Positions 23,515 through 35,240 of a stretch of DNA of 64,000 nucleotides are shown one piece after another. Below the pieces are notes generated by a model, which was not told the DNA's origin, searched no databases, and saw nothing but the letters and a program-made list of their open reading frames with translations. Every line of letters starts with the position of its first letter. Position 1 is the first letter of the stretch. The stretch spans positions 1,178,001 through 1,242,000 of the forward strand of contig VWND01000095.1 in NCBI GenBank assembly GCA_009599575.1. Direction: 5' to 3'. The position numbers and the translations under genes are program-made. Origin of the DNA: Blumeriella jaapii (Eukaryota; Ascomycota; Leotiomycetes; Helotiales; Drepanopezizaceae).

Positions 23515-24504
23515 ATGCACGTCGAAGAAGATGTCGTGGCGACGTACGCCTCCGTCACACATCTCGAGAACGAGGGATTCCGTTTCTTCAACCGCCTGCC
23601 GGCCGAGATCCGCTACAAGATCTACGTGTTTGCCTTCCCGAACCCACGCCTCATCCCCCTAACCTACATCCAACCCGGGACCGGTCCAGCATCCCCAAGA
23701 GAGCCCGACGGCCGTCTCTCCTCTCCTCGCCATCATGTCGCCGCCGCGCGTCGGCCCTGTCCCTCATACGCCCTCACCACGCCCGCGCCACCACCGCGCC
23801 TCCTCCACGTCTCCCGCGAATCGCGCCTCTACACACAGTTCCACTACCCGCCGAGCTTCCCGCTCCTCGGCTCGCCCTCGCCGTCGCCCATCAACTTCGC
23901 GCCCGAGAAAGACGTGCTGTACTTCCCGTCGCAGCCCGGCTACCTCGCCTCCTTCAAGAACTTCACCAACTTCCACACGCTCGTCGACCCGACGCACCTG
24001 CGTCTCGTCGAGCGCATCGCCGTCCACGAGGACCTCTTCCTCGAGGAGGAGAAGCGGCGGTGGGCCGATCTCGGCCAGGCGGCGGCCGGCCGCAGCGCTG
24101 GAGAGGGGGGCAGGGGCCGCGGCCGCGCACCACGAGGGCGAGGGCAGGGAGGCGGAGGCGGAGGCGGAGGCGGAGGCATCGACGGCGTGACGCGCCAGTC
24201 GCTGGCCGAGTTCTGGGACGTGCTGCGACGGAAGTTCGAGCGCGCGAAGGAGGTGTGGATCATCGACACGCCCGCCCTGGACGCGCGGCTGCTGCTGGAC
24301 GACTTCCTGCCGCTCGCTAGCTCTGCCCCGGCGCCTGGCTCGGGCCGTCGTGAGGGGGAGAGCGGCGGCGCGGGGCGGAAGAGGCGCTTGAGCTTCGAAG
24401 CGAAGGTTGGGTGCGCTGTGGACGAGCTCGAGGCGCGGACTCGCTGGGTGGCGCCGAGGTGGAGGGTGCTGAGTAGTGGTGGTGGTGGTGGTTGGTGGTG
24501 GTAA
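23515..24504 (+). CDS. 2EXR domain-containing protein
   Basis: The open frame encodes 329 residues. The N-terminus carries the 2EXR signature of fungal F-box-like proteins: FRFFNRLPAEIRYKIYVFAF (about residues 20-40) followed by PPRLLHVSRESRLY (about 97-112), a conserved 'hydrophobic-L-P-x-E-I-R' start and a 'L-x-V-S-R-E-S' second box. These proteins are expanded in filamentous ascomycetes and their role is not established. A glycine tract near residue 210 comes from a GGAGGC repeat (24147-24177). The reading frame ends in a Gly/Trp run encoded by a GGT repeat, probably not the true end: another frame downstream continues to 24682 with LEEDGG and PRPEFILGCEE, which suggests an unrecognised intron in the GGT tract (about 24475-24541). 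Confidence 0.75.
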   Translation: MHVEEDVVATYASVTHLENEGFRFFNRLPAEIRYKIYVFAFPNPRLIPLTYIQPGTGPASPREPDGRLSSPRHHVAAARRPCPSYALTTPAPPPRLLHVSRESRLYTQFHYPPSFPLLGSPSPSPINFAPEKDVLYFPSQPGYLASFKNFTNFHTLVDPTHLRLVERIAVHEDLFLEEEKRRWADLGQAAAGRSAGEGGRGRGRAPRGRGQGGGGGGGGGGIDGVTRQSLAEFWDVLRRKFERAKEVWIIDTPALDARLLLDDFLPLASSAPAPGSGRREGESGGAGRKRRLSFEAKVGCAVDELEARTRWVAPRWRVLSSGGGGGWWW

Positions 24505-24682
24505 TGGTGATGGTAATGGTGATGGTGATGGTCATGCCAGCCGTGTGCTAGAAGAAGATGGCGGTATGAGAGGGAGGGGGATGGAGGAGGAAGACGGCTA
24601 TCTGGGAGGCAACCGTGAGCTGCCACGGCCCGAGTTCATCCTGGGCTGCGAGGAGACGCTGACGGACAAAGCTGGGTGCTAG

Positions 24683-27455
24683 TCTGGCTCTGCTGGAGAC
24701 ATGACAAGTGCGTGAACCATTGCTGTTTTGGGGGGGGGGGGGGGTTGCTTTTTTTCCGGGAAGAGGAAGAAAGAAGATCAAAGACGTCTACTGTTCTGGT
24801 ATCTACATCTTGCCTACCTACCTACCTACCTTAGCCTTGTTTGGTTCGGCACAGGCACAGGCGAACTCCGCATTCACGGTTCGTCGCCCTTCACGCCTGC
24901 ATGTGCTGTACTGTGCTGTACATACATACCTACCTACCTATCTGTACCACTTACTTACTGTAATGTACAGTACCTACCTACCTACCGTATGTAGCCGCAT
25001 CCAAAAGCACACATCTGCACTCCCCTCTACCCTGTGCACTCCCAGCCCAGCCCATACAGGAACCCGCCACCGTCTACTGTACCTCTCGCCGATCTATTGT
25101 GTGTTCAGCCCTCGACGTCACATCACCGATTACTGCCCGTCCCAGAAGACGCATGAGGGGCTGGCTGGAGACGGGAGCTTACTTACTTACTTACTTACTT
25201 ACTTACCTAGGTACTTTGTACAGTACAGTACAGTACAAGGAAGACACATGGAGGTTGTTATTCGAGCTTGCTATTGCTGTATATTGGTTCTGTTTTTTCC
25301 CCGTGACTCTGGCGTCTGGTTCTTGCTTGGTTTGCACATGTGCACGCATGCATGCATGCATGTGTGTGTGTAATCTGTCTGGAAGTGAAACGTAGATAGA
25401 TATTCGACATTGTTCTTGTCTTTCTTGTTGTTCTTGTTGTTCTTGTTTTGGATAACATCAGCACCAAAGGGGCGGCCATAGGCGAGAGATCCAGCCAGAA
25501 GCACGTTGGCATGCGAGTGAAGCGAACCTAACCTGGCCATCCCTTTTCGTCTGGGGTACGGCCGGCCCTGTTCTTCGCGCAGCCGGATACCGATAGTGCG
25601 GAGACTCTGGGGACTTTCCGCCAGATATGCGGGTGGTGGTTTCGTCGTCGAGAAAAGTAATCGTAGCCTGGAAGGGCCAGGACATGGTCTGGGGATGATC
25701 GATGGGGGGGGGGGGGGAGGTCATGTATGTATGTACGTTGTTGTTTGTTTTTTTTCGGATGGAAGCGTAGAAAATAAGCGAGAGGGGTGCTACCAACAGG
25801 ATGACATGGCTCACGAATACCACAGCACAGCAGAGCACAGCAGAGCAGAGCAGAGCACCGATCGACCGTCTCTTCTGATACGCAGCTCTACTCAAAACCT
25901 CCCAATGCTTACCTACCTACCTACCTAAGGTAGGCACCATCTGCTAACACCCTCTCTTCAACACCGATCCTGCTCATCGCTCATCAACACACATCTCACA
26001 GCTGAACCCCCCCCTCAAAACGTGAGACGCACACATGCTCTATCTCCCCTACACAGCACGGCTACGAAGAGGTGTCTCGGGCCGGCCCTCGTGAAGACTG
26101 ATGCGATGTTCGCGAGTCGAGAAGCACAGCTTCAACATCGAGCCACGCAGTACCGTACAGTCCTGTCCTGTACCTGCATGCATGCATGCCAAGCAGGTCG
26201 CTGGCTGCTGCAGTGCTGCCGTACGTGCTCTGCCGTTCTACTTACAGTCTGTATGTATGTATGTACACACATACAAACATACATATACATACAGTACTTC
26301 TTTCATTCTTGCAAGGCAGGGCAGGGCAGGGCAGGAAGACCAGGCTCCGGATCTCACACTCGCTGCTCCCTTCATCGTTGCGCCCTATTTCCCTCCCAGC
26401 CTCGCTCGCGTCTTGAGAACCGGCTGCTCGCTCGCTCGCTCGCTCCTCCCCGGTCTCCCCGAGCTCTGCTTTCGTCCGTCGGGGCTCTGGCACAGCGTCC
26501 GCTGCGCGGGACGGGTTCGTCGTCTGGGATCTATCTGATCTGCGCACACGGCGTTCAACGATGGACGGCTTGTTGTGGCGATGTGTTTGTTGGCTCTCTC
26601 TGCGTGATGGCGCAGCAGAGAGATAGATAGATAGATGTCTGACTGCGACGCGCGCGACTTGGTTGCGTTGGATGGGGGTGATGGTGGCTCTGCGTTCACA
26701 CACACAATGGAGTGAGAGGAGGTTGCGTGCTCGGTCCTGTGCTATCTGTACGGTACTTCCTCCCTCCCAGGTGAAATGATGGATTACATACACCCTGAAG
26801 GTTGGAAACAGGGCTTTCCAGGAGGAAAATGAGCGTTTCTGGGCCTACATACATAGGTACGTATGTAGTTTATCTGGGAGGACTAAGTCTAACGTACGTG
26901 TGTGTGCGATATCCGTATACGACGTGTGTGGAGCTGTAAGTAACCGTACGCTCAGGGAGGGTTACGGCGTGCTGGATGGAGTGTTGCGGGTGGAGCTTGT
27001 AAAGGAAGGTCATGTCACCTTATGTAAAGGAAAACAGAACAATTTTTACCGTACATGCTATAGGTAAGTAAGTAGCGCAGATGACCCCGAGCTTGGAGCA
27101 AGAAGTTAGAGGTGTAAGGTTGTGGGTAGCATTGTTACATACTGTCAGCTTTATTAGCGTCTTGAGAGATTTGCACACGATAAACTTACCCATCTTTGCA
27201 GTGCTTGTTTACCTACAGTACTGTACTGTACTGTACTGTAAGGTAAGATCGCCTACAGTCTAGATCTAGTGTTTCGTTTTCTTAGCGAGCGTCCCCTTTT
27301 GGTTTGTTTATCAACAATCATAGATATTACTCGAGTTTGAAACACCAAGAGCTGGCTATAAACGGCCAAGAAGCACAAACGAGTATACTGCGACCAAGCC
27401 TACACCTCAATCGTTCCATATTTCATAATTAGTCACCTGCTGTCAACAGCAGCAG
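24683..27455. other. Intergenic, no supported gene
   Basis: Nothing recognisable as coding. Notable content: a run of 15 G (24730-24744), TACCTACC patches (24810-24835, 24928-24990, 25912-25926), a TTAC tract (25181-25206), GCATGCATGCAT (25346-25360), a run of 14 G (25704-25717), AGCACAGC/AGAGC pentamers (25823-25857) and four consecutive GTACT repeats (27216-27240). Confidence 0.5.
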
Positions 27456-28350
27456 CTACGATGTTCCTCCCGTCTTCTCGACTCCAACGGGTCCCCTTGT
27501 GCCCCCATGAGCTTCTGCGCAGAGACCCATCAACTCAGCCGGAATCGCAACCGGTGCCCTGAAGCTGTGATTGTATGATCGTGCCAATTCTCCTCCGCAA
27601 CCCCCGTAGCAACGAGCGTAGCCTCCGCAGCAGCAGCGACTCTCCCCGTCGCCTTCCCATCGACAAGCAAAGGCGACGGTTCCTCTCACCAGATACGCCT
27701 TGCCCTGCTGCGTGGCAATAACGGTCCCCATCCGCATTCCCCAGTTCCTGCTTGATAGTGCCGAGATCCAACTCCCACGGCGACGGGTGGAGCACGACCA
27801 GCGTGTTCCTGAACCCAGTCCCCTCGACATCCCTCTTCAAGACTGACGTCTGGGATCCGTTCATGCCTCTCAGAAGGCAATCCTTGTTGTACGTGGCGTG
27901 GGCGTTCATGCCCATGGCCGTCACAGTACCTTTGCCATCCTGCAGTTAGAGGAGGAGAAACCCGTCGCGCAGAATCGCTGGGACGAAGGCCTTGAGTGCC
28001 GCCTGGTCGGTGATGCGGACGAGCTGGTTGGAGATGTTGACTTGTGCCCCGGAGGAGCGGGTTTTGATCACGGGCAGGTCAAGCTTGCCAAAGGCGGCGC
28101 CGGGGCCGACTAGCTTTACTGCCAGCTCGGAGGTGATGGCTCCCATGGGCCCGGTGCCTGTCACTTCGGATTCGAGGGACTTCGTAGAAGAACTGCCATC
28201 GTAAGCTATCGAGTATGGACTGTGTTACCGAGGGCCTTATTCGGGAGTGGCATCTGTGATTTTGATAAGTGTCACGTTGAGCTTTGTGTAGCTTGTAATA
28301 GCCTTGGTGATGGCGTTTATAATGAAAGACTGTTGAGCTGAAATTCAAAA
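27456..28350 (-). pseudogene. Decayed DUF3712-type gene
   Basis: Minus-strand pieces in different frames line up with a DUF3712 (fungal, LEA-2-like beta-sandwich) protein. About 28335-28231 gives a fragment ending in a stop. 28214-27946 gives KLDLPVIKTRSSG and ITDQAALKAFVPAIL. About 27945-27725 gives KGTVTAMGMNAHATYNKDCL, RGMNG and NTLVVLHPSPWELDLGTI, and 27740-27690 gives GTVIATQQGKAYLVRGT. The order and the 'NPSP-hydrophobic-x-L-x-x-G-T' motif match the family. At least one in-frame stop and two frame changes lack plausible introns: the only candidate at the 27946 junction would be about 22 bases. The family is often membrane-anchored at the N-terminus; that part is not visible. An intact gene with odd introns is the alternative. 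Confidence 0.5.
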
Positions 28351-29013
28351 AGGAAATAGTAGGTGTCTTGCACAGCGATTGGGCTAGATTGATTCGGCTT
28401 GATGAGAGTGACGAGCCTCGACACGTCTTACACCTTTAGGTCAGTGAGAATATGTCGCTGTGTCTGCGTAACTACAGATACCTTCGAGAGTTCACTAGAG
28501 GAGATACATAAGCTATAGCAAGCTAGACACGACGCGCCCTCTTGTTAAAGAAGTCTAGTTCAGTGCAAGAAACCCGAGGCTGGCACCCCGCAAGGCATCA
28601 CTCACATGGTTTCTAGACATCCCATCGAGGAAAGATGGCATCGGGGGGTGTTGCGCAAAGATTCGAGAGTCTGAGAACGCCCGTTCGTTGGAATGGTTTC
28701 ATGAGCTACCATTGGAGCTACAACATTTTCTGGCAGATCCTTCTCGAGGCTCGGCACGTGACGTAGAGGAAAATTCGAAAACCTCGAACAATTAAAACGG
28801 AAAGTCAGTCCAGACCTAGAACCGAAGCTAAGCTTGATGTCAGAGTGATGCATGAACGAAGTGACGAAAGTTTGGAAGAAAACGAAGTTCTGCTAATCTT
28901 CAGCCAAGCGAAGATACCCGCTTGATCAAGCCCAAATATTGATTTCGTTCTAGGCAAGTCTGCTCAAGAGGTGGAATAGCCATTGAGACTTTTCCCCTTA
29001 GCTGACCAATAGC
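28351..29013. other. Intergenic between the DUF3712 relic and the aldo/keto reductase
   Basis: No gene recognised. An 83-codon minus-strand frame (28602-28853) has no identifiable domain. Composition is more AT-rich than in the coding exons. Confidence 0.45.
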
Positions 29014-29972
29014 CTAAATAGTGTTGGTCACAGCCTGAACAATTGCCCCTTCACTGCCTTGATTCAACCCATCGATGGTCTCCATTTCAGCCTTCGACAG
29101 CTCAAAGTCGTAGATGTTGGCGTTGTCAACAATCCGAGAAGGGGTGTCGCTTTTGGGTAGCGGCACCCAGTCCTTCTGTAAGCAATACCGGATCAAGACA
29201 TGGCTGACGGCTTTGTTGTGTGCCTTCGCGATGCGTGTGAGTGTCGGGTCGTCCGCCTTCTTGTTTCTGACCAGGGGGCAGTATGCTTCGACGATGATGC
29301 CATTCTTCTGGCAGAAGTCCACAACCTCCCGTTGCTGAGAGAATGGATGTAGCTTCAACATCAAAGTCAGCAGGTGATAGATAGCACACACTTTGGGGCC
29401 AACAGACCTCGATTTGATTGACGTGCGGGGGATAGACTTTGGCAAAGTCCTTCAACTCCTCGATGTGTCCAATGCCCCAGTTGCTGACCCCAATGGCTCT
29501 GGTCTTGCCATTCTCCAACAGCTTCTCCAGAGCAGAATACATCTCCTTTCTAGCATTTGAGCCCCCGCTCGCACTATGTATCAGGAAGAGATCCACGTAA
29601 CCATCCTTGCCATCGATTTTTTCGACGCTCTCCAATAGCTTCTCATACGTCTTGTCTACGCTACCAGCGGCTGTCAAGATCTTGGTGGTGATGAAGACCT
29701 CGGATCGTGGGATGCCCGATTGGCGCACAGCGTCGCCCACTTCCTTTTCGTTGGCATAATATCTAAGGAATGTGAGCTGCTGCCGACTGGTGTGTTGGCA
29801 AAGAATCCTACTGCGCTGAATCAATGTGCCTGTAGCCGGCCTCGAGAGCCGTCAAGCAAGAGCGGAGGCATTTGTCGCTTGGAGACAGATAGACCCCAAA
29901 GCCCAAACGGGGAATCTTTACGGCGGAATTGGGAAGCGTAAGAACACTGTCGATAGACAGTTTGGTTGCCAT
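29014..29972 (-). CDS. Aldo/keto reductase
   Basis: Three exons (29972-29812, 29762-29408, 29352-29014) encode 284 residues. Introns have GTAGGA and GTCTGT donors and TTAG/GAAG acceptors, and the second contains a GCTGAC branch-like site. The canonical AKR tetrad is present: Asp51 and Tyr56 in HIDSAQYYANE, Lys81 in FITTKIL and His116 in LFLIHSASGG. GVSNWGIGHIEEL and the C-terminal PLPKSDTPSRIVDNANIYDFEL supply the substrate-side and NADPH-binding motifs. It should reduce aldehydes or ketones with NADPH in the cytosol; the substrate cannot be read. It is slightly shorter than typical fungal AKRs (about 290-330). It is flanked by two broken genes, in what looks like accessory DNA. Confidence 0.92.
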
Positions 29973-30746
29973 TCTTATCGTTTTGTTCGATATCGATTAT
30001 GGGAGAGGGGGTGGGTGCCAATGTGCTCCAACAATAGCAGGCAGAAGGATTGAATGCATGGCGTGCGTGAGGAGAGGACCAGGGACTTTATATCCGCTTG
30101 TTTGGTTTGTCGAACTGGAAAGTGGTGATGTAACAAGAGCACTGTAAGGTCCCTGGAAGCGCCTACCCGGCACAAATACCCGTTTCGTGTGCCGACTAAG
30201 TCAACAAATGCATTCCAATCGTTCTATTTACTTCTCGCCAACCTCGAGCATCTTCCCTTGACCAAGTTTTGACGGGTTCAATCTGAAAGATATCGAGCTT
30301 TACTGCCGGCGAAAGCAGAATACCATGTTTCAACAGTCACATCGATGTTCTGTTCTATCAAAAGCCCATGTTCAGGTTCTGTAGCGGGGTAGATCTCGAG
30401 GGCTACGAATCAAGGTACCTTGCTCTGCTTCGCCAACCCCACCAGTATTGTTGTTGCAGGGAGCCGACCCTGGTTTCCTTTGGTTAAATGTTCAGATTTC
30501 CAAACTGAAAACATGAGAGAAAGGTGGCCTGGAGATCATCTGCTGGACGTCCGAGTCAACCGGGTGCTATCGATCTATACACTAGCACTCAGAATGTATA
30601 GCGAGCTGGAAATTTGGCACCACAATTTCTCTTATCAGCTTGGGCCACCGGTGTGACTTTCGAGCTGGCTGTAGTTGCACACTGCAAGTGAAGGTCTCTG
30701 TCTGCTTCGAATAGGGCACGGCATGTAAGTTATTCGAGCACCTGGC
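29973..30746. other. Intergenic upstream of the aldo/keto reductase
   Basis: No gene recognised. It includes the AKR promoter with a candidate TATA element. A 78-codon plus-strand frame at 30420-30656 has no visible domain. Confidence 0.45.
30086..30092 (-). promoter_or_regulatory. Candidate TATA box of the aldo/keto reductase gene
   Basis: The minus strand reads TATAAAG about 115 bases upstream of the ATG at 29972. Position and orientation fit; no other support. Confidence 0.35.
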
Positions 30747-31534
30747 TCACACCTCTTTCGCTTGCCCATGGCAAAGCGACACACCTTTGCTGCCGTCCTG
30801 TATGTTCCCGGCGCTATGAAGACATCCCATTGAATCGGTTGTCCTTCTGTTGATCATGTTTCCCGTCCAGTGAGTGCTCACAAGAGAACGGAGATACGTC
30901 CACTTCGCCAAACAAAGGTGTCCCATCAGAGCGCACCACAATCCCCGGCCTCCACGAGCCGGCACATCCCATCTGGAAAGATCGTGAGACGCGTATCCCT
31001 GACACCAATTCTCATCCTCCTCTCCAGGATCCATCTCATCCACGCTTAACCAGTCCGCACCTTCGGCATCAGACCCAAGCAAATACCTAGGCCGGTGATG
31101 CAAAGCGAGCTGTTTGATCGCAGGTTGCACGACCAGCCGCCTTTCGCGCCCCCGCTCGCTTCTTCTCGGCTGACGATCTGTGTTCATCGAAGCCAGCAAA
31201 ATCTGTATACTCCTCCCCCTTGATGTTCTTGGGCTCCCTGTGTTGTGTCTCGCTCGCGTCACCCCCTCCTCCTCGGCCGTCGAGATGGCGGAGGGCGCGA
31301 CCGCGAGCGCGCAGGAAAGGGCAGAGACCTTGGACGGAGCCGTCGGGGACGGGGAGATAGAAGAGGCGTTGTGATGGTGAGGGAGGTGCCGATGGTGGTG
31401 TGGAATGTGTGGTTGACGCGGTTGACTCGGGCCAGGAGGTCGACGTGCGAGAGAGGCTTGAGGCTGATCTCGAGGATTTCGGGGGTTGCTAGGACTCGTT
31501 GAGCTGCCGCTTTGGCTCTTGTTGTCCATTATGT
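30747..31534 (-). pseudogene. Frameshifted F-box protein gene
   Basis: An F-box-like motif is readable on the minus strand at about 31500-31385: RVLATPEILEISLKPLSHVD, then LLARVNRVNHTF, the usual 'P-E-hydrophobic-L-x-x-I-L-x-x-L-x-x-x-D-L-L-x-x-x-R-V' pattern. The expected continuation (QRLFYLPVPDGSVQGLCPFLRARGRAL) follows at once but in another frame, so one or two bases appear gained or lost near 31385. That frame stops near 31090, and a C-terminal-looking segment continues in yet other frames toward 30814-30747. The one long open frame across this locus (310 codons) does not contain the motif and is probably accidental. A sequencing error would give the same picture. Confidence 0.5.
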
Positions 31535-31679
31535 CTTTGGCCCTTGTCTCGTAGAATTTAATATTAAACGCGAGGATAAGTAAATAAGGTAATAAAGTAG
31601 AAGCTCTACCCCAGCGTTGTTGAGACAGAGCCTGGCAACATGCTCTGGATGGACTCGCTTTACGGAAACAAGATCTCAT

Positions 31680-32269
31680 ACTTCGACCAACACGCTTCCG
31701 AAAAAGCCTTCTTTTCTAGGCCCACAAGCACGTCAGTGCTGAACTGCGGAGTCTTCTGCTGGTATTGGTTTCGGTCAATCCAATTCTTGACTTCGTCTTC
31801 ACTCACCGTATGTAGCCCAGGCGACTACCTACCGCTCGCCTCGACCCAAAAGAGTAGCGTTCATGACAACCTTGCTCTTGTATCTTTCACTCCTTGAAGA
31901 ACGTGGCAACGTTTTCTCGGTAGATTGTAGATCGAGAAGTGGGAAGAGACAAGGTTGGAGAAAGGATTCGCTCGAGACCAAAGCTTCGCTCGAGACCAAA
32001 GCGGCTTGGTTCAGGGGAAAGCTTCGCGTGCGTGTGTTGCACGTCACATGATATTTGTTTTTGCTCGACTTTTTTTACACAATAGACAAGGGAGCCAGTC
32101 ACTACGGTTATGTTCTAGCAGTTTGCGAGACGTGCCCAGCTCCTTGTTTCCGTGGTATTCTCGAAGGGACAAGTAATCGAGTGTACGTATAAAAGCATCG
32201 GTACCGGTGCCTTTCGATACATCCCCACCAGTTGAGCTGCCTTCTCGTTGCGAGAGCAAGTAAACAAAC
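31680..32269. other. Promoter region of the P-loop ATPase gene
   Basis: No gene seen. A 15-base direct repeat (CGCTCGAGACCAAAG) occurs twice around 31970-32000. The right end carries a TATA element close to the ATPase start. Confidence 0.5.
32188..32195 (+). promoter_or_regulatory. TATA box of the P-loop ATPase gene
   Basis: TATAAAAG lies 75 bases before the ATG at 32270 on the same strand, a typical fungal core-promoter distance. Motif and spacing only. Confidence 0.45.
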
Positions 32270-34543
32270 ATGGCTTCCCAAACCATCCTCAACCCCAACG
32301 GCTCGGCTAGCGATTTTCAAGACGATGATTTCGACGGGGACTCAGAGTCATCTTCAGGAGACAGCGAGCCTCCGCGTAAACTTCAAGCGCCCTCATTGCG
32401 ACAGAAAGCCGTCTCCTCTGGGCCTGCTCCGGCAAGTAAACAAAAAACGACACCAACCCTCGATGCAGCTCGCTTCGCTTCTACAACGAATTCATCTTCG
32501 ATTCACCCTCCTGCCATGCGCAGACCGTCTCCTGTCCTATTGCCTTCACCAACTTCCCCTTCGACATCCACTTCTGCCTCCCCGACGGCCACATCTTCCT
32601 CTGCGGCGTCACCATCCCCAAAGCTAGCATCTCCCCCAACCAGCACGGGGAATCCCGAAGTACCGGCCACTCTCGAGGACTCGTCTTCTTCTCCCGTTTC
32701 CGCGCCGCAGTCCGAACCCAACATGGTCGAGAAGGAGAAGACTCGCGCGCTCGGTGCTCGACTTCATCTTTTGCAGCCCGTGTCAGGCCAGCAGGCGGCA
32801 AAGAACGAGCTTTCTGGCACCCCGGTCTTTACGCGATCAGTACTCGACCATTCCGCGGAAGCCTTCAGCCAGTATGGCTTCTTCGCGGGCAAAGCAGACG
32901 TGCTAGATCAGCTGTCGGCCAGCGGACGAGATGCTTCTTCCATTTCGCCCGCTTCTGACCCTAGCATTTTCTTCAACATATCGGCACCCTCCAGCGCCTT
33001 CATTTGCGGGTCTCAAGGCTCAGGCAAAAGCCATACACTTTCAGTCCTGCTCGAGAGCTGTCTGTTGAAGTTGCCAGACGTCAACAAGCTCGACAACCCC
33101 CTCGCAGCGCTGGTCTTCCACTACGACTCCTTCATTTCCGATTTGAAAGGTACTCCATGTGAGGCGCCCACCTCTCTTCGAACCCGAATGTTCGAGTGCG
33201 AGTGCTCTGTTCACCGTCTAACATACAGACCATCAAGGTTCGCAGTTCCTCTCTCACAAAACATCTCGTCCCTTCAGAAGCTTGAGACCACGGGCACTCC
33301 ACTTACAAAGTACCAGCGCACCTACGCGGGAATGAACGTCGAAATCGAGCCTCTGAAGATCAATCAGAATGATCTCAACACGAAGCGCATGCTAGACCTT
33401 ATGGCGGTCAACCAAGATGACGGACGTATGCCACTGTACTTGCATGAGATCACACGCATCTTGCGGAACATGCGGGTTTTGCAGCAGCAGACGAATGGGT
33501 CTTTCAACTATGGCGAGTTTAAGCGACTCGTCTCCCTCTCGCCAATGACACCTGCCCAGAAAGCCCCATTGACTCAGAGGCTGGATACGCTTGAGTCGTT
33601 CATGCCTAGAGCCCAGGTCGGACTGAAGCACAACCAGTCCGCGAATACAACGGAGTCTGGAAACGACTGGAGTATCAAGGTATGTGCTCGTCCGGGCCGG
33701 ATGGTTCTGATTTTCTAACGATGTGTAGCCGGGGACCCTGACAATAGTCGACCTTTCTTGTCCGTGTGTAACTTCTGAAGGTGCCTGTGCATTATTCAAC
33801 ATGTGTCTGAGCCTCTTCTTAGAGCAAAAGACCAACGTGGGGCGTGTAGTTGCCCTGGATGAAGCGCACAAGGTACTTCTTATCCGAATCTCCAGAGGCA
33901 AAAAGAGAGCGTGGTAAACATCTAACACTTGTAGTACATGAACGCCGGCTCCGAAGCTACCAGCCTCACCAACACCCTACTATCTTGCATCCGACTTCAA
34001 CGCCACCTTGGAACGCGCGTGTTCATATCGACGCAAGAGCCTTCCATCTCGCCGAAGCTGCTGGATCTCTGCTCCGTGACCATCGTGCACCGCTTCACGT
34101 CTCCAGACTGGCTGCGCTGCCTGCGGTCCCACATCGCCGCCCTGGACAACGACGACGGCGCGACCGCCAACCACAAGCTGCAGCTGGCCAGCGTCTTCAA
34201 CCAAATCGTGCGGCTGCCAGTCGGCCAGGCCTTGCTCTTCGCCCCCAGCGCCATCACCGACCTCGGCCTGCCCGGCGCCTCCCGGCGCGCGCTGCAGAAT
34301 CTCGGCATCGAATATCTCCGCATCAAGATCCGCGCTCGCGTCACCGCCGACGGGGGCGCCAGCGTCATGGCCCTGGGCTCCCAGTCCTCCGGCCTCGTGT
34401 CTCGAGCTCCGCGGACGGCTCCAGCCGTCGGCGCGCCAGCCAGCGCTCCCATCTTCGGCGCTCAGTTGGCGCCGGCGAACGAGGTGTTTGAGTTCGAGTT
34501 TAGTCCCTTCGGAGCTTCGGCCCAGAAAGCACGCAACCGGTGA
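32270..34543 (+). CDS. P-loop NTPase of a Pezizomycotina-specific family
   Basis: Three exons (32270-33679, 33729-33872, 33935-34543) encode 720 residues; introns have GTATGT and GTACTT donors and TAG acceptors. The first 150 residues are Ser/Pro/Thr-rich and probably disordered. Walker A is GSQGSGKSHT at residues 247-256; Walker B is RVVALDEAHK, with Asp514-Glu515. Between them, LNTKRMLDLMAVNQDDGRMP and GTLTIVDLSCPCVTSEGACA are hallmarks of this family, which resembles HerA/FtsK-like ATPases. After Walker B, RVFISTQEPSISPKLLDLCS looks like a sensor region. A role in nucleic-acid or protein remodelling is possible but unproven. A candidate 39-base in-frame intron with CTAAC and ACAG signals (about 33190-33228) may remove an unusual insertion before PSRFAVPLSQN; it is shorter than normal introns. 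Confidence 0.88.
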
Positions 34544-35240
34544 TCTTCGATTCGCGGTTCGCTGTTGTGGTTGGTGGGCTTGCATGTGTGTCGAGGTGTC
34601 GTTCTCCTCGTGCACGCCGCCGTTGCGCGGTCCATGATTCTGAGTTCACAAAAGGCGCGTGTTTTTTTTTGGTTACTTGCCCGGGGAAGTGCTCGAGGAT
34701 CTCGGGTCTTCATCCGCGGTTTGGGATCTTCTTGCACTTGGCATAATCGGCAATTTGTATGGGAGCTGCGATACATTTAGGTAGGTAGGTACGTAAAGGG
34801 TTGTGTCTAGCTAGGGTAGAGAAAAGGTCTCCGCACCGCCAGCTTTCATGCAATAATACACGGAGCTTCTACTTCACGTGCGTGGTAACGAATGAGAGTC
34901 CTGACCGCTGCTCGATCAAGAAGGAGGAGGAGTCCCTTTGAATCCTCCAGGTGGCATGTGAAACGCCATCGCAAGGCAATCCTCGCCAGTCGCCGGTACT
35001 GTACAGGCCACACGGGCCTGGAAAAAACACCCAGACGCACGCGGCCTGGTTAAGCGAGTCTTTGTCAACAACGTCAGGCACGGCTCCCTGGGCGCATTTC
35101 CACACAGTCCCAAGGTCTTGCGACACGCTACGAAAATGCCATCTTGTCCCATTCGAAACGATGCTCTCGTGGATCCGGCCATCACGACTCCCGTTCCGCG
35201 ACCTCCCCCGCCCGGGCCCTTCTCCGAGCGCAGGCGCTCG
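34544..35240. other. Intergenic between convergent ATPase and PL20 genes
   Basis: No gene is supported. The two flanking genes converge here, so it should be mainly 3' untranslated sequence. A TAGGTAGGTAGGTACG patch occurs at 34779-34794. Short Arg-rich frames overlap one another and look accidental. Confidence 0.5.

Noticed and set aside
30747..31679. 310-codon open frame on the minus strand as an intact gene
   Set aside because: The recognisable F-box motif lies in a different frame inside it, and the translation is His/Pro/Ser/Arg low complexity, so I treat the locus as a broken F-box gene.
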